Assembly (NCBI GenBank): GCA_900215285.1
Contig: OCMG01000004.1
Span: 310,001-374,000 of the forward strand
Reading direction: 5' to 3'
From: Ensifer adhaerens
Lineage (GTDB): Bacteria > Pseudomonadota > Alphaproteobacteria > Rhizobiales > Rhizobiaceae
DNA length: 64,000 nucleotides
Position numbers and translations under genes: made by a program. Numbering within the stretch: the first letter of the stretch is position 1; the number at the start of each line of letters is the position of its first letter. Shown piece by piece: positions 48,479 to 56,790 of the stretch. Under the pieces are notes generated by a model. It saw only the letters and a list, made by a program, of their open reading frames with translations. It was not told where the DNA came from and did not search any database.

Positions 48479-49516
48479 TTACTTCGACGGGCCGTCGTTG
48501 AGGCCGACCTTGTCGACCAGTTCGGAGGCCTGCTTGCGGTATTTGGCCACGTCGGTCAGCGGCAGCTTGTCCGGGTGGATTTCGCCGAAGGACTTCACGA
48601 TGGCCGACGGTTCGGCGCCCGGCAGGACCGGGTATTCGAAGACCTGTTCGGCATAGATCTGCTGGGCTTCCTTGGAGGAGAGGAATTCCATCAGCTTGAT
48701 GGCGTTTTCCTTGTCCGGGGCGTATTTCGCCAGCGCCATGCCGGAAATATTGACATGCGTGCCCCGGTCCTTGGAATTGGGGAAGAGCACCTTGATCGCG
48801 CCGGCCCATTCCTTCTGCTCGGGCTCCTTCGTGTCGGTCAGCATCAGGCCGACGTAATAGGTGTTGCCGAGCGCCAGATCGCATTCGCCGGCCCAGATGG
48901 CCTTGGCCTGGCTGCGGTCGTTGCCGTCCGGCTTGCGGACGAGGTTGTTCTTGAGGCCGGTCAGCCACTTCTCGGTCGCTTCGGCGCCATTGTGGGCAAT
49001 CATGGACGCGATGAGACCAATATTGTAAGAATGCTGGCCGTCTCGCATGCAGATCTTGCCCTTCCACTTGGGATCGGCGAGCTCTTCATAGGTGATGTCG
49101 TTTTGCGCAACACGTTCCTTGGAGGCATAGACCACGCGGCCACGGGTCGTGAGGCCGAACCAGTCGCCGTCCGGATCCCGGAAGTTGGCTGGTATGTTTG
49201 CGTCGATCTTGGCATCCTTCAGCGGCTGCACAACGCCGCCGTCCTTGGCCTCGGTGAGGCGCGAAATGTCGATCGTGAGAATCACATCCGCCGGCGAATT
49301 TTCACCTTCCGCCTTGATCCGCTCGACCAAGCCCTTATCTAGAAACAGAACATTGGTCTTGATGCCTGTCTCTTTCGTGAACGCATCAAGCACCGGCTTG
49401 ATGAGATCCGGCTGGCGATAGGAATAAATGTTCACCTCGCCTTCAGCGGCGAATGCAGGCAAAGCTGTTCCGGCAACAAGGACTGTGGTGAGAGCGGACT
49501 TTTTCAGGACGTTCAA
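48479..49516 (-). CDS. fbpA: Ferric-iron-binding periplasmic protein FbpA
   Basis: 345 aa taking the TTG at 49516 as start: GGAGG sits eight bases upstream, and the signal peptide (LNVLKKSALTTVLVAGTALP, cut near AFA-AE) begins there. A GTG 12 codons earlier would place the start on top of an iron-box palindrome. The binding-protein body shows EVNIYSYRQPDLIKPVLDAF, TTRGRVVYASKERV, and the Tyr-Tyr iron ligand pair in LGNTYYVGLM. It captures Fe3+ and probably delivers it to an FbpB permease such as the one at 37918. It is divergent from rirA. No ATPase gene is in this window. Confidence 0.9.
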   Translation of the reverse strand: MNVLKKSALTTVLVAGTALPAFAAEGEVNIYSYRQPDLIKPVLDAFTKETGIKTNVLFLDKGLVERIKAEGENSPADVILTIDISRLTEAKDGGVVQPLKDAKIDANIPANFRDPDGDWFGLTTRGRVVYASKERVAQNDITYEELADPKWKGKICMRDGQHSYNIGLIASMIAHNGAEATEKWLTGLKNNLVRKPDGNDRSQAKAIWAGECDLALGNTYYVGLMLTDTKEPEQKEWAGAIKVLFPNSKDRGTHVNISGMALAKYAPDKENAIKLMEFLSSKEAQQIYAEQVFEYPVLPGAEPSAIVKSFGEIHPDKLPLTDVAKYRKQASELVDKVGLNDGPSK

Positions 49517-49540
49517 CAACGATACCTCCAGTATCTTTCT

Positions 49541-49555
49541 TGACAATTTCACTCA
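49541..49555. promoter_or_regulatory. Candidate iron-responsive (IRO) box before fbpA
   Basis: TGA-N9-TCA (TGACAATTTCACTCA), the RirA operator pattern, 25 bases before the fbpA start. Confidence 0.55.
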
Positions 49556-49601
49556 TCTTTTATGTCGCCCCTCTTGCTGCGTCAATACGGATAGCGAAAT
49601 A

Positions 49602-49616
49602 TGAGTGAGCGGTTCA
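49602..49616. promoter_or_regulatory. Candidate iron-responsive (IRO) box before rirA
   Basis: TGA-N9-TCA (TGAGTGAGCGGTTCA), the second RirA-type site in the same intergenic region, 67 bases before the rirA start. Confidence 0.5.
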
Positions 49617-49619
49617 TAT

Positions 49620-49636
49620 TTTGGAATTGTTCCAAA
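49620..49636. promoter_or_regulatory. TTTGGAA-TTG-TTCCAAA palindrome in the rirA promoter
   Basis: Perfect 7-3-7 inverted repeat directly after the second IRO box. It may be part of the same RirA control region or the site of a second regulator. Confidence 0.55.
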
Positions 49637-49682
49637 CTGCAAACGGGTCTATAAGGGCCCATCGAAAGATCGAGGTTCTCGG

Positions 49683-50147
49683 ATGCGGCTGACAAAGCAG
49701 ACCAATTATGCAGTGCGAATGCTCATGTATTGCGCGGCAAACGCCGACAATCTGAGCCGCATACCGGAAATCGCCAAGGCCTATGGCGTTTCGGAGTTGT
49801 TCCTGTTCAAGATCCTGCAGCCCCTGCACAAGGCGGGAATCGTGGAAACCGTGCGCGGCCGCAATGGCGGCATCCGTCTTGGCCGGCCTGCCGACAAGAT
49901 CAGCCTGTTTGACGTCGTCAGGGTCACGGAGGACAATTTCTCCATGGCGGAGTGCTTCGATTCCGACGTGGCAGAATGCCCTCTCGTCGATAGCTGCGGC
50001 CTGAACTCCGCTTTGCGCAAGGCGCTCAATGCGTTTTTCGAGGTGTTGGCACAGTATTCCATCCACGATCTCGTGGTTGCTCGTCCGCAGATCAATTTCC
50101 TTCTCGGCCTTGAGGAAGCGCCTGCCAAGGTGAGCGCATCGGCCTGA
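49683..50147 (+). CDS. rirA: Rhizobial iron regulator RirA (Rrf2 family)
   Basis: 154 aa from the ATG at 49683. Rrf2-type winged helix MRLTKQTNYAVRMLMYCAAN, then IPEIAKAYGVSELFLFKILQ. The three Cys that hold the iron-sulfur cluster are in ECFDSDVAECPLVDSC near residue 91-105. RirA represses iron uptake genes when iron is plentiful. It is divergent from fbpA, and its own promoter carries candidate IRO boxes. This form is restricted to Rhizobiales and relatives and supports the assignment of the organism. Confidence 0.96.
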   Translation: MRLTKQTNYAVRMLMYCAANADNLSRIPEIAKAYGVSELFLFKILQPLHKAGIVETVRGRNGGIRLGRPADKISLFDVVRVTEDNFSMAECFDSDVAECPLVDSCGLNSALRKALNAFFEVLAQYSIHDLVVARPQINFLLGLEEAPAKVSASA

Positions 50148-50388
50148 TGCCGGGTTTGCGATTCTGCAAATTTGAGTCGCGACCGTCCGCGAGAAAAATC
50201 AATAGTGGGAATCGCGGATTGTAACCATCTCGTTTTAGGGTTGAGTGCGATGTGGGGAATCGACTCACCTCTGGTTTGATCCGGGGGTGATCGAGGGGCG
50301 AGAGACGGCGGATCTGGACGGCTGCTTTGTGGCTAGACCCAGACGTGCTGCCCCGTCATGGGTGATCTCATAGTTCAAGGACGGGCAT

Positions 50389-51090
50389 TTGACGCTGCAA
50401 TTGAAAAACCAATGTCCAGGCAGCTATCAGAATGAGCTTGCGAAGGCTGTCAACCGCGTCGATTTTTTCCGCATCTTTCACTCCATGGCTCTGCGCGCCG
50501 GCTTCGAGCATTTTTGCCTTATGCGGCTTTTTGCAGACATCCCTTCTCCGACCCTGACGACACAGCTTGAGCTGCACGACCTGCCGGCCGGGCTCGCGGA
50601 GGCCTATGACGGGCGCTTCTCGTTTTCCGATTCCGGGCTTTTCAAGATGCTTCAGGAGACGACTCTCCCGACATACTGGATCGATGCCGATGGAACTCAA
50701 GACGAACTGATGCGTCAGCTCGGCTTCGAGCTGGCGCTTTGCATCCCCGTCCAGGGGCTCAACGGTTCACGCCATGCCATCATCTTCATGGGCGACCGCG
50801 AGGTTCCCAACATGGAACTGCTGCACGCCATCTATTACGACGCCTCCTACGCCTTCGATTTCTATTTCAGGGAAATTCTGGCGAACAAGAAGGGCATGGG
50901 GCTGACGCCGCGGGAGCTAGAAATCCTGAGATGGATTTCGCACGGCAAGACGGCCGGCGAGATTGCCCTGATCGTTTCCGTCTCGGAACACACCGTGAAT
51001 TCTCATACCGCAACGATCCTCAAGAAACTCGATGTGGTTAACCGGACGCAAATGGTCGCGAAGGCGATTCGGGAGCAAATCATTCCATAA
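50389..51090 (+). CDS. LuxR-type regulator, module 1
   Basis: 233 aa from a TTG at 50389 with AAGGAC eight bases upstream. The N-terminal half resembles an autoinducer-binding domain (YDGRFSFSDSGLFKMLQETT, then YWIDADG and ALCIPVQGLNGSRHAIIFMG) but lacks the usual Pro after the conserved Asp (DSG in place of DP). The C-terminal LuxR HTH is clear: LTPRELEILRWISHGKTAGE, then VSVSEHTVNSHTATILKKLD. No luxI-type synthase lies nearby, so it is a LuxR solo. A receiver protein gene follows 129 bases later, the same arrangement as the second module at 56110. Confidence 0.88.
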   Translation: MTLQLKNQCPGSYQNELAKAVNRVDFFRIFHSMALRAGFEHFCLMRLFADIPSPTLTTQLELHDLPAGLAEAYDGRFSFSDSGLFKMLQETTLPTYWIDADGTQDELMRQLGFELALCIPVQGLNGSRHAIIFMGDREVPNMELLHAIYYDASYAFDFYFREILANKKGMGLTPRELEILRWISHGKTAGEIALIVSVSEHTVNSHTATILKKLDVVNRTQMVAKAIREQIIP

Positions 51091-51219
51091 TCCCTAGAAT
51101 GCGCTTGGCGGATTCAGCCTTTGGCAATTTCTATAGTCTCTTAGTTAATCATGGTCAGGCTGTGTTGACATTTCCAGCCCCAGGACCGAACAGGTGGTTG
51201 CCTGGACAGGCGAAACGGA

Positions 51220-51618
51220 GTGGCGAAGTTAATGGCGACTGTCGTCAATATAATGCTGATCGATGACGACCCGGCGGAAGAGCTGATCTTCCGGGCCCAG
51301 ATGAAGAAGGTCGTGAATTACGACATCAACATGCTGTACGCGGCAAGCATCGACGATGCCGTTGCGATGTTCGGCAAGGGCGCCGCGGTCGATATCGTGC
51401 TTCTCGACAACAGGCTGGGGCCGGGTGAAGACTTCCGCGAAAGTGCGCCGCGCCTGCGCCAGAGCGGATATATCGGTCCGATCGGCGTCATTTCATCTTC
51501 GCTGACAGACCCCTATTTCCAGTCTTTTGCCGAATATGGAGCCGATTTCCGCATAGACAAGGCTGAGTTCGATCCCACAGCCATCAGCTTCTTGATCCAG
51601 GAATACGCGCCGCATTGA
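51220..51618 (+). CDS. Stand-alone response-regulator receiver, module 1
   Basis: 132 aa from the GTG at 51220; an ATG four codons later (51232) is also plausible, with GGAG upstream. It is a receiver domain alone: acidic pocket in MLIDDDPAEE, phosphoacceptor Asp in VLLDNRL near residue 61, Ser in VISSS and Lys in RIDKAEF. No output domain. A partner is probably the LuxR protein upstream or a phosphorelay. The paralogue at 56790 shares YIGPIG(V/I)ISS and YFQSF.E.GADFR. Confidence 0.88.
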   Translation: MAKLMATVVNIMLIDDDPAEELIFRAQMKKVVNYDINMLYAASIDDAVAMFGKGAAVDIVLLDNRLGPGEDFRESAPRLRQSGYIGPIGVISSSLTDPYFQSFAEYGADFRIDKAEFDPTAISFLIQEYAPH

Positions 51619-51628
51619 GCCCCTGCCG

Positions 51629-52798
51629 TCAGGGGATGATCGGCGGCCACGTGCCGACAATCCGGCCCGCGGAGAAAAGATGGATGTCGCCGAATTGCCA
51701 AAGCACGGCCTCGCTTTGCGTCGGGCGGAAGAAGACAAGATCATCCTGCTGCAGCTGGCAATCGTCCGGCAGGGACATGAACTGCTGATTGGACGAAACA
51801 CCCCAGAGCTTGCTTTCACGCATGCCGGCGGGAAAGACAGGCTTCGCCAGCCAGTGCCCGCCATAGAGAAAACATCCCTTCGCACCGAACAGTCCCAGCG
51901 CCTGAAAGACAGAGGTCATCCACCCGGGTCCTGGCAATTGTGCGTCCACGATTTTCAGCGCGGGCGTGGCGATGAACAGGGCGGGCTGCAAGGTCGCAAG
52001 CGAACCGGTTTCGAAATCCATTGGCTTGACGAAGGCCGAACCGACCGAAAGCTCATTGGCAACCCCTGGATCAGCATAGGTCAGGACCGTCTTGCTGCCT
52101 CCGCTGTTGAGGATCCGCCGGCTGCCGGGCGGCAGGGCCTCGACGAAGGCTTGCAGCCGTGCCTTGACTGCCCGGGCTTCGCGCGCAGTCCCGCCGGCAA
52201 AGCCCGGTATAGCGGGAATATGCGCCTCATAGGCCATGACCCCTTCGACGTCCAACAGGCCTGATCGCGTCGCAGCATCCACGACCCTCGCCAGATCGGC
52301 AGGGGTCTTCAGGCCGCCGCGATGCATCCCGACATCGACCTCCAGTGCGGTACGGAGCCGAAGCCCCCTGCCCCTGGCCACATGCGCCAATTGTTCGACA
52401 CGAGAAAGGCCATCCGCGAGAAGCACTGTGCGGCGGGCGAGATCGGCCGCCTCTTGCGCTGTCATCTCGTCAAGAAGGGCCTCCAGCGCAGCTGTCGGCA
52501 TGGGTTTTCCAAAGAGGATATCGGCGTCGGGAAATGCCTGCAGAACGGCACGCGCAATCGACAGGTCAAAGCTCATGACAAGTTGCGTGCCGAGCTTTTC
52601 CATGACGAAGGCCAGCAGTGGAATGGACGGCAGGGACTTGTCGACAACGCGCACCGCCACGCCGGGTGCAACCCCCTTGCGCACGATTTCCAGATTTTCC
52701 TGCAGACGATCGAGGTCGAGGACCAGCGTCGGACGATGGCGGCGGGCGGCCTTGAGAGCATCCGCGAGTGTCTGGAAATAGGCAGCCTGGTCGCTCAT
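51629..52798 (-). CDS. DSD1/alanine racemase-fold PLP enzyme
   Basis: 389 aa from the ATG at 52798, two bases after the stop of the upstream FAD-oxidase gene, so it is in the same operon. The PLP lysine fits VRVVDKSLPS near residue 55, and the barrel motifs LRTALEVDVGMHRGG and RILNSGGSKTVL match the D-threonine aldolase/D-serine dehydratase (DSD1) group, not alanine racemase proper. The C-terminal DSD1-like half (LSVGSAFVKPMDF to FFRPTQSEAVLWQFGDIHL) has a His/Cys-poor metal site region. The substrate is probably a D-beta-hydroxy amino acid. It is convergent with the module 1 receiver. Confidence 0.75.
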   Translation of the reverse strand: MSDQAAYFQTLADALKAARRHRPTLVLDLDRLQENLEIVRKGVAPGVAVRVVDKSLPSIPLLAFVMEKLGTQLVMSFDLSIARAVLQAFPDADILFGKPMPTAALEALLDEMTAQEAADLARRTVLLADGLSRVEQLAHVARGRGLRLRTALEVDVGMHRGGLKTPADLARVVDAATRSGLLDVEGVMAYEAHIPAIPGFAGGTAREARAVKARLQAFVEALPPGSRRILNSGGSKTVLTYADPGVANELSVGSAFVKPMDFETGSLATLQPALFIATPALKIVDAQLPGPGWMTSVFQALGLFGAKGCFLYGGHWLAKPVFPAGMRESKLWGVSSNQQFMSLPDDCQLQQDDLVFFRPTQSEAVLWQFGDIHLFSAGRIVGTWPPIIP

Positions 52799-52800
52799 CC

Positions 52801-54087
52801 TCACACGTCCAGGATCTTGGCGAGATAGGGCGAAATGAAGCGATTTTCCGGGTCGAGCTCCCGGCGCACGTCCATCGCATCCTTGAAGCGCGGATAGAGG
52901 GTCGCAAAGTCGCGGGCGGTGAGGCTATGCATCTTGCCCCAATGCGGCCTGCCATCAAATTTCCGGAAGATCGGTTCGACAGCCTTGAAAAGCGCGCCTG
53001 GATCTTCGGCTGCGTCGTGATGCACGGCGATCGAGCAGGTCGCGCGGCGGTAGAAGGGGCTAAGCCACGTCTCATCCGCCATGACCGAACGAACCTCGAG
53101 CGGGAAGTAGACTTCGGGAAAATCGCGCTCCATGAGCGTGATGACTTCGCGAAGCGCCCGTGCGCCCACCTCGAATGGCAGATGATATTCCATCTCGTTG
53201 AACCGGGTTCGCCTTTCGCTGACATAGGCGCCGAACCAGACGTCGACGAAATCCTCGGGCTTGATCCTTGCAAGCGCGCCGCCGATCAGCTTGCGGCGAA
53301 GCCATGGAAACCGCTTCAGAATGTTGCGGAGCATCTTCAGCGTTTTCAGTCCGTCCTCATCCTGTTCCGGGGGATGCCCGCTGAGTGGCGCGTCCGTCAG
53401 ATCGTAGCTGAGGTGAAGCGCATGGCTGGAAAAGGGAATGAGAAAGAACTCGGACGAACGATGAGAGATCATCAGGCTCTCGAAATTTTCCAGCACGGCG
53501 GCGACCGGCAAGGCATGGCGACGGCGACGCAAGCGGTAGGACGGCATGTTCTGGAACGTGACCCGGGTCATGGCACCGAATGCGCCGAGATTGACGCCGA
53601 TGGCATGGATCATGTCGGGCTGCGTCGCGGCACTGATCTCCCGCACATCGCCGCGACCGTCGACCAGCCGGACCTCTTGCAACTGCGTATGATATGCCCC
53701 CAGGCCGATCCCGGAACCGTGCGTGGCAGTGCCAAGCGCACCGCCGATCGTCTGCCGGTCGATGTCCCCCATGTTCGGCAGGCCCTGGCCCGCCGCATGC
53801 AGCAATTGCGTCAGTTCCCCCAACGGCGTGCCCGCACCCATGGTGGCGGTCATGCGCGCCGCGTCATGGGCCTCCAGGCCGGAGAAGCCTCCGAGGTCCA
53901 GAATGGTCCCCTCGCTCGCCACAAGGGGCGTGAAGGAGTGGCCGGATCCGATGATCCGCACCGGCCCCGGCGCCGTGCGAATGACGTCGCCGAGTTCGAC
54001 TTCGTCTGCCGGTCGGCAAATGCTGCGCGGCGTTGCGCGGACATTGCCCGACCAGTTTTTCCAGGTTGATCCTTCGATATGCGCCAT
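52801..54087 (-). CDS. FAD-linked sugar-lactone oxidase (D-arabinono-1,4-lactone oxidase family)
   Basis: 428 aa. The FAD-binding PCMH domain contains RIIGSGHSFTPL near residue 45, where the His is the covalent-flavin site in aldonolactone oxidases, and NMGDIDRQTIGGALGTATHG. The C-terminal ALO domain carries GRPHWGKMHSL near residue 394, the conserved active-site motif of the family. It likely oxidises a sugar-derived lactone or alcohol. It is followed by the PLP enzyme and preceded by an MFS gene on the same strand. Confidence 0.88.
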   Translation of the reverse strand: MAHIEGSTWKNWSGNVRATPRSICRPADEVELGDVIRTAPGPVRIIGSGHSFTPLVASEGTILDLGGFSGLEAHDAARMTATMGAGTPLGELTQLLHAAGQGLPNMGDIDRQTIGGALGTATHGSGIGLGAYHTQLQEVRLVDGRGDVREISAATQPDMIHAIGVNLGAFGAMTRVTFQNMPSYRLRRRRHALPVAAVLENFESLMISHRSSEFFLIPFSSHALHLSYDLTDAPLSGHPPEQDEDGLKTLKMLRNILKRFPWLRRKLIGGALARIKPEDFVDVWFGAYVSERRTRFNEMEYHLPFEVGARALREVITLMERDFPEVYFPLEVRSVMADETWLSPFYRRATCSIAVHHDAAEDPGALFKAVEPIFRKFDGRPHWGKMHSLTARDFATLYPRFKDAMDVRRELDPENRFISPYLAKILDV

Positions 54088-54111
54088 CAGGCGATCCTCC
54101 CTACCACAAGG

Positions 54112-55269
54112 CTAGCCGCCCTGGCGCCGAACAAACGCATTGAGCATCACGAACAGAGCCGACGCTGCGGCACTCGCCGCCGCAAAATAGGCAACACCAA
54201 CGGAAGAGCCGGTTTCGACAAAGGCGGACGCACCGGCGGGACCCAGGGCAGCGCCAAAGAGCTGCGCCGCCGGCACGACGAGCGCCGCACCGCGCGAGGA
54301 GTCGGCATCCACCGCCAGACGGATCTGGAACGGGACAACGAACAACCAGATGAAGCCGATCAACATGGCCATCGTCCAGAACACGAGCGCAGGCGGGTGC
54401 AGGGAAATGCCCATTGCAATGACCAGCGCCAGCAGACTGGCCACGGCAAGAACCGGGCGAAAAGCCAGACGCGCCTCGATGGCCGTTGACATCATGGCAC
54501 CAAGGATCTGCGCCAGGAGGCTGACGGAAACCATCAGGCCAACGACGTCCGCCGAAATACCCGCCTCCGCGCCCAGCGGCTCGAGAAACGCCCACAGGGC
54601 GCCGAGGAACATGTAGAAACTGAAGATCGCCAGAAGCGCCGTCAGGGGAGCCAGCCGCCAGAGGCCGGAGGAGGCCTGATCGGCTGGCTTGGGAAGCGGC
54701 CCGTAGCATTCCGGCAGCAGACGCACCGCCACCAGACTGACGAGGGCCACCACCGCCATTGCCTCGAACCCACCGGCCGCGCCCCAGCGCGCGACGATCC
54801 AAAGCGCCATCGCCGCGGCAATGCAAGCCTGGGCGAGCGTCTGCAGCGACACGAAATAGCCGCCAATGCGCCCCGGATGGCGGGATCGTGCGATGAGTTC
54901 GACGGCAAAGGCAACCAGCCCGCCCTCCGCCAGTCCAGCCAGACCCCGGGTGATGATGATCGCGGTCGGCCCTGCGGTGAGCGCCGTGGCATGGTTGCAG
55001 GCGGCGGCCAGAACCAGAAGGATGGCAGCCTTGACGCGGACCGAGCCGCTGCCCAGCAAGAAGGCCGACAGGACCGAACCTATCCCGATCGCGAGGATCT
55101 CGACCGTGGCGGCGAGCGCCAGTTGATCGAAATTCACTTGGCCTTCGCTCAGCAATGCCCCGAGCAGAATGGGCTGCAGGCCAAGAACCAGCAGCCCGAT
55201 CGAACCAATCCAGAGCGCTGTCCACATATTCGTCGGAGAAGGATTGCCGACCAACCACTCTGTGTTCAT
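54112..55269 (-). CDS. MFS transporter
   Basis: 385 aa from the ATG at 55269, about twelve membrane helices, with the first near TALWIGSIGLLVLGLQPILL. It is followed 24 bases later by the FAD oxidase gene, so oxidase, PLP enzyme and transporter probably form one unit, MFS first. It probably moves the substrate or product of that pathway; the compound is unknown. The divergent tetR and its palindrome lie immediately upstream. Confidence 0.85.
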   Translation of the reverse strand: MNTEWLVGNPSPTNMWTALWIGSIGLLVLGLQPILLGALLSEGQVNFDQLALAATVEILAIGIGSVLSAFLLGSGSVRVKAAILLVLAAACNHATALTAGPTAIIITRGLAGLAEGGLVAFAVELIARSRHPGRIGGYFVSLQTLAQACIAAAMALWIVARWGAAGGFEAMAVVALVSLVAVRLLPECYGPLPKPADQASSGLWRLAPLTALLAIFSFYMFLGALWAFLEPLGAEAGISADVVGLMVSVSLLAQILGAMMSTAIEARLAFRPVLAVASLLALVIAMGISLHPPALVFWTMAMLIGFIWLFVVPFQIRLAVDADSSRGAALVVPAAQLFGAALGPAGASAFVETGSSVGVAYFAAASAAASALFVMLNAFVRRQGG

Positions 55270-55312
55270 TTCTGGCCCCGTTTGCGCATTGCGTGTCAAC
55301 AGCCTCAAGAAA

Positions 55313-55327
55313 CTGATAGACTATCAG
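55313..55327. promoter_or_regulatory. Palindromic TetR operator CTGATAG-A-CTATCAG
   Basis: Perfect 7-1-7 inverted repeat in the tetR-MFS intergenic region, with an extra TGATAG half-site at 55339-55344. It is well placed to repress both divergent promoters. Confidence 0.75.
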
Positions 55328-55377
55328 CTTTTCAAACATGATAGTGTCACGTGGCATTTGTCAATCCGGGGTAGTGC

Positions 55378-56001
55378 GTGAAACGAGCGACCAGAACACT
55401 GCGACGCCAACCGCGTCAGGACCGTAGCCGCGAACGCGTGGATCACATCCTGCAAGCGGCGCAGAAGATGATCGGCGATAAAGGGCTGGCTGCCGTGTCG
55501 ATGGTGGACATCGCCTCCGCAAGCAGCATGCCGCTGGCGAGCGTCTACCATTACTTTCCCAACCGAACGGCGGTGATGGCGGAGCTCTACCGGCGCTTTT
55601 CGGATCGCTTTCAGATGCGGATCGAGGATATTCTTGCGTCTGTCCGATCAGCGGAGGATATCTTTCACGCGACGGATGCCATCGTCGATCGATACTTCGA
55701 AATCCTGAAGAATGAGCCTGCGATCCAGGATCTCCTCAACGCCGTTCAGGCTGACAAGGATATGCTCAACCTCGATATCGCCCAGACGCGCGTGCAGGCG
55801 GCGGCATTTTCGAAGGCTGCAAGGCATCTGGTTGCGGACCGCCACCGCGAGAATTTCGAGCGCTCGGTCTATCTGCTGTTCCAGCTTGCAGGCGGTGCCG
55901 TGCGACTGGCCCTCTTCCAGGGCGGTGTTGAAGGAGAGCGGATCGTGGCGGATTTCAAGCGGCTGATCCGCGGCCAGCTTGCCGAGTTCGACTTGAAATA
56001 G
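55378..56001 (+). CDS. TetR-family repressor
   Basis: 207 aa from a GTG at 55378. The TetR HTH is visible: RERVDHILQAAQKMIGDKGL, then SMVDIASASSMPLASVYHYF. The C-terminal half is a helical ligand-binding domain. It is divergent from the MFS-oxidase-PLP operon, behind a perfect palindrome, so it very likely represses that operon until an inducer binds. The module 2 LuxR gene follows 108 bases later. Confidence 0.9.
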   Translation: MKRATRTLRRQPRQDRSRERVDHILQAAQKMIGDKGLAAVSMVDIASASSMPLASVYHYFPNRTAVMAELYRRFSDRFQMRIEDILASVRSAEDIFHATDAIVDRYFEILKNEPAIQDLLNAVQADKDMLNLDIAQTRVQAAAFSKAARHLVADRHRENFERSVYLLFQLAGGAVRLALFQGGVEGERIVADFKRLIRGQLAEFDLK

Positions 56002-56109
56002 GAGATTAGACTTGACTGTAAAAATGGCCTGCGGATGCTGGAGAAAAGCAGATTCGCGGAATTTGCGCATGACGGGCAGTGTCGCTCGAAGCAGACGGAA
56101 CCTGGCACA

Positions 56110-56790
56110 ATGAGTCTGGAGCTTTCAGAGGACAATATCGAAGCCGAGTTGAACCGGGCGATCAACCGGACTGACTTCTTTCGTGTGTTCAGGATGCTTG
56201 CCGACCGCTACGGATTTCTGTCTTTTGCGGCGTTCGAACTGACTGGCATGAAGATCGATTCGCGCCTGGACAGGGCATGCCTTCTCGCCGATTTCCCACG
56301 CGGGCGGAGCAGCCTTGCCGCCATCTCCCCCGAAGACAGCCAGGCGCTTCTCGGTCAACTGGCCGCGCTTCGCCGCCCGGCAATCCTGGACGAACCACCG
56401 GCGGCCCTGAAGCCTTACATCACGGGCCGGAGAATCCTCATGCTCCCGATGACCGCCCATACCGGCGAGCGCCTCGTGCTCGTATTGGCTGACGACCTTG
56501 AAATGCGCTCAGAGGCAGATGTTGCGGGCGCAATCTTCGACTTTCTCAAGGCGCTGCAGAAGCTGGCGGTCGCGGAAGGGCTCGACGCGGATACGCCACG
56601 GTTTAGGAAGCGGGAACTCGAAGTGGTGGAATGGACCGCCGAGGGCAAGACATCGACCGAAATAGCGCTCATTATGGGGCTATCGGAATATACCGTGAAC
56701 GAATATATTGGCGCGGCGATGCGGAAGCTTGATGCCGTGAACCGGATTCATCTCGTGACCAAGGCGATCAGGGTCGGGATCATTAGCTGA
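56110..56790 (+). CDS. LuxR-type regulator, module 2
   Basis: 226 aa from the ATG at 56110; the longer frame is less likely. Its N-terminal half is distantly related to the module 1 LuxR protein (both have AINRTDFFRVF / AVNRVDFFRIF), without a convincing autoinducer site. The C-terminal HTH is clear: RELEVVEWTAEGKTSTEIAL and MGLSEYTVNEYIGAAMRKLD. The receiver gene begins in the TGATG overlap, so the pair is translationally coupled. In the module at 50389 the same two genes are separated by 129 bases. Confidence 0.87.
   Translation: MSLELSEDNIEAELNRAINRTDFFRVFRMLADRYGFLSFAAFELTGMKIDSRLDRACLLADFPRGRSSLAAISPEDSQALLGQLAALRRPAILDEPPAALKPYITGRRILMLPMTAHTGERLVLVLADDLEMRSEADVAGAIFDFLKALQKLAVAEGLDADTPRFRKRELEVVEWTAEGKTSTEIALIMGLSEYTVNEYIGAAMRKLDAVNRIHLVTKAIRVGIIS

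Noticed and set aside
50243..50268. Imperfect inverted repeat (TGAGTGCGAT / ATCGACTCA) before the module 1 LuxR gene
   Set aside because: It contains a bulge and no second copy lies before module 2, so it is too weak to call an operator.
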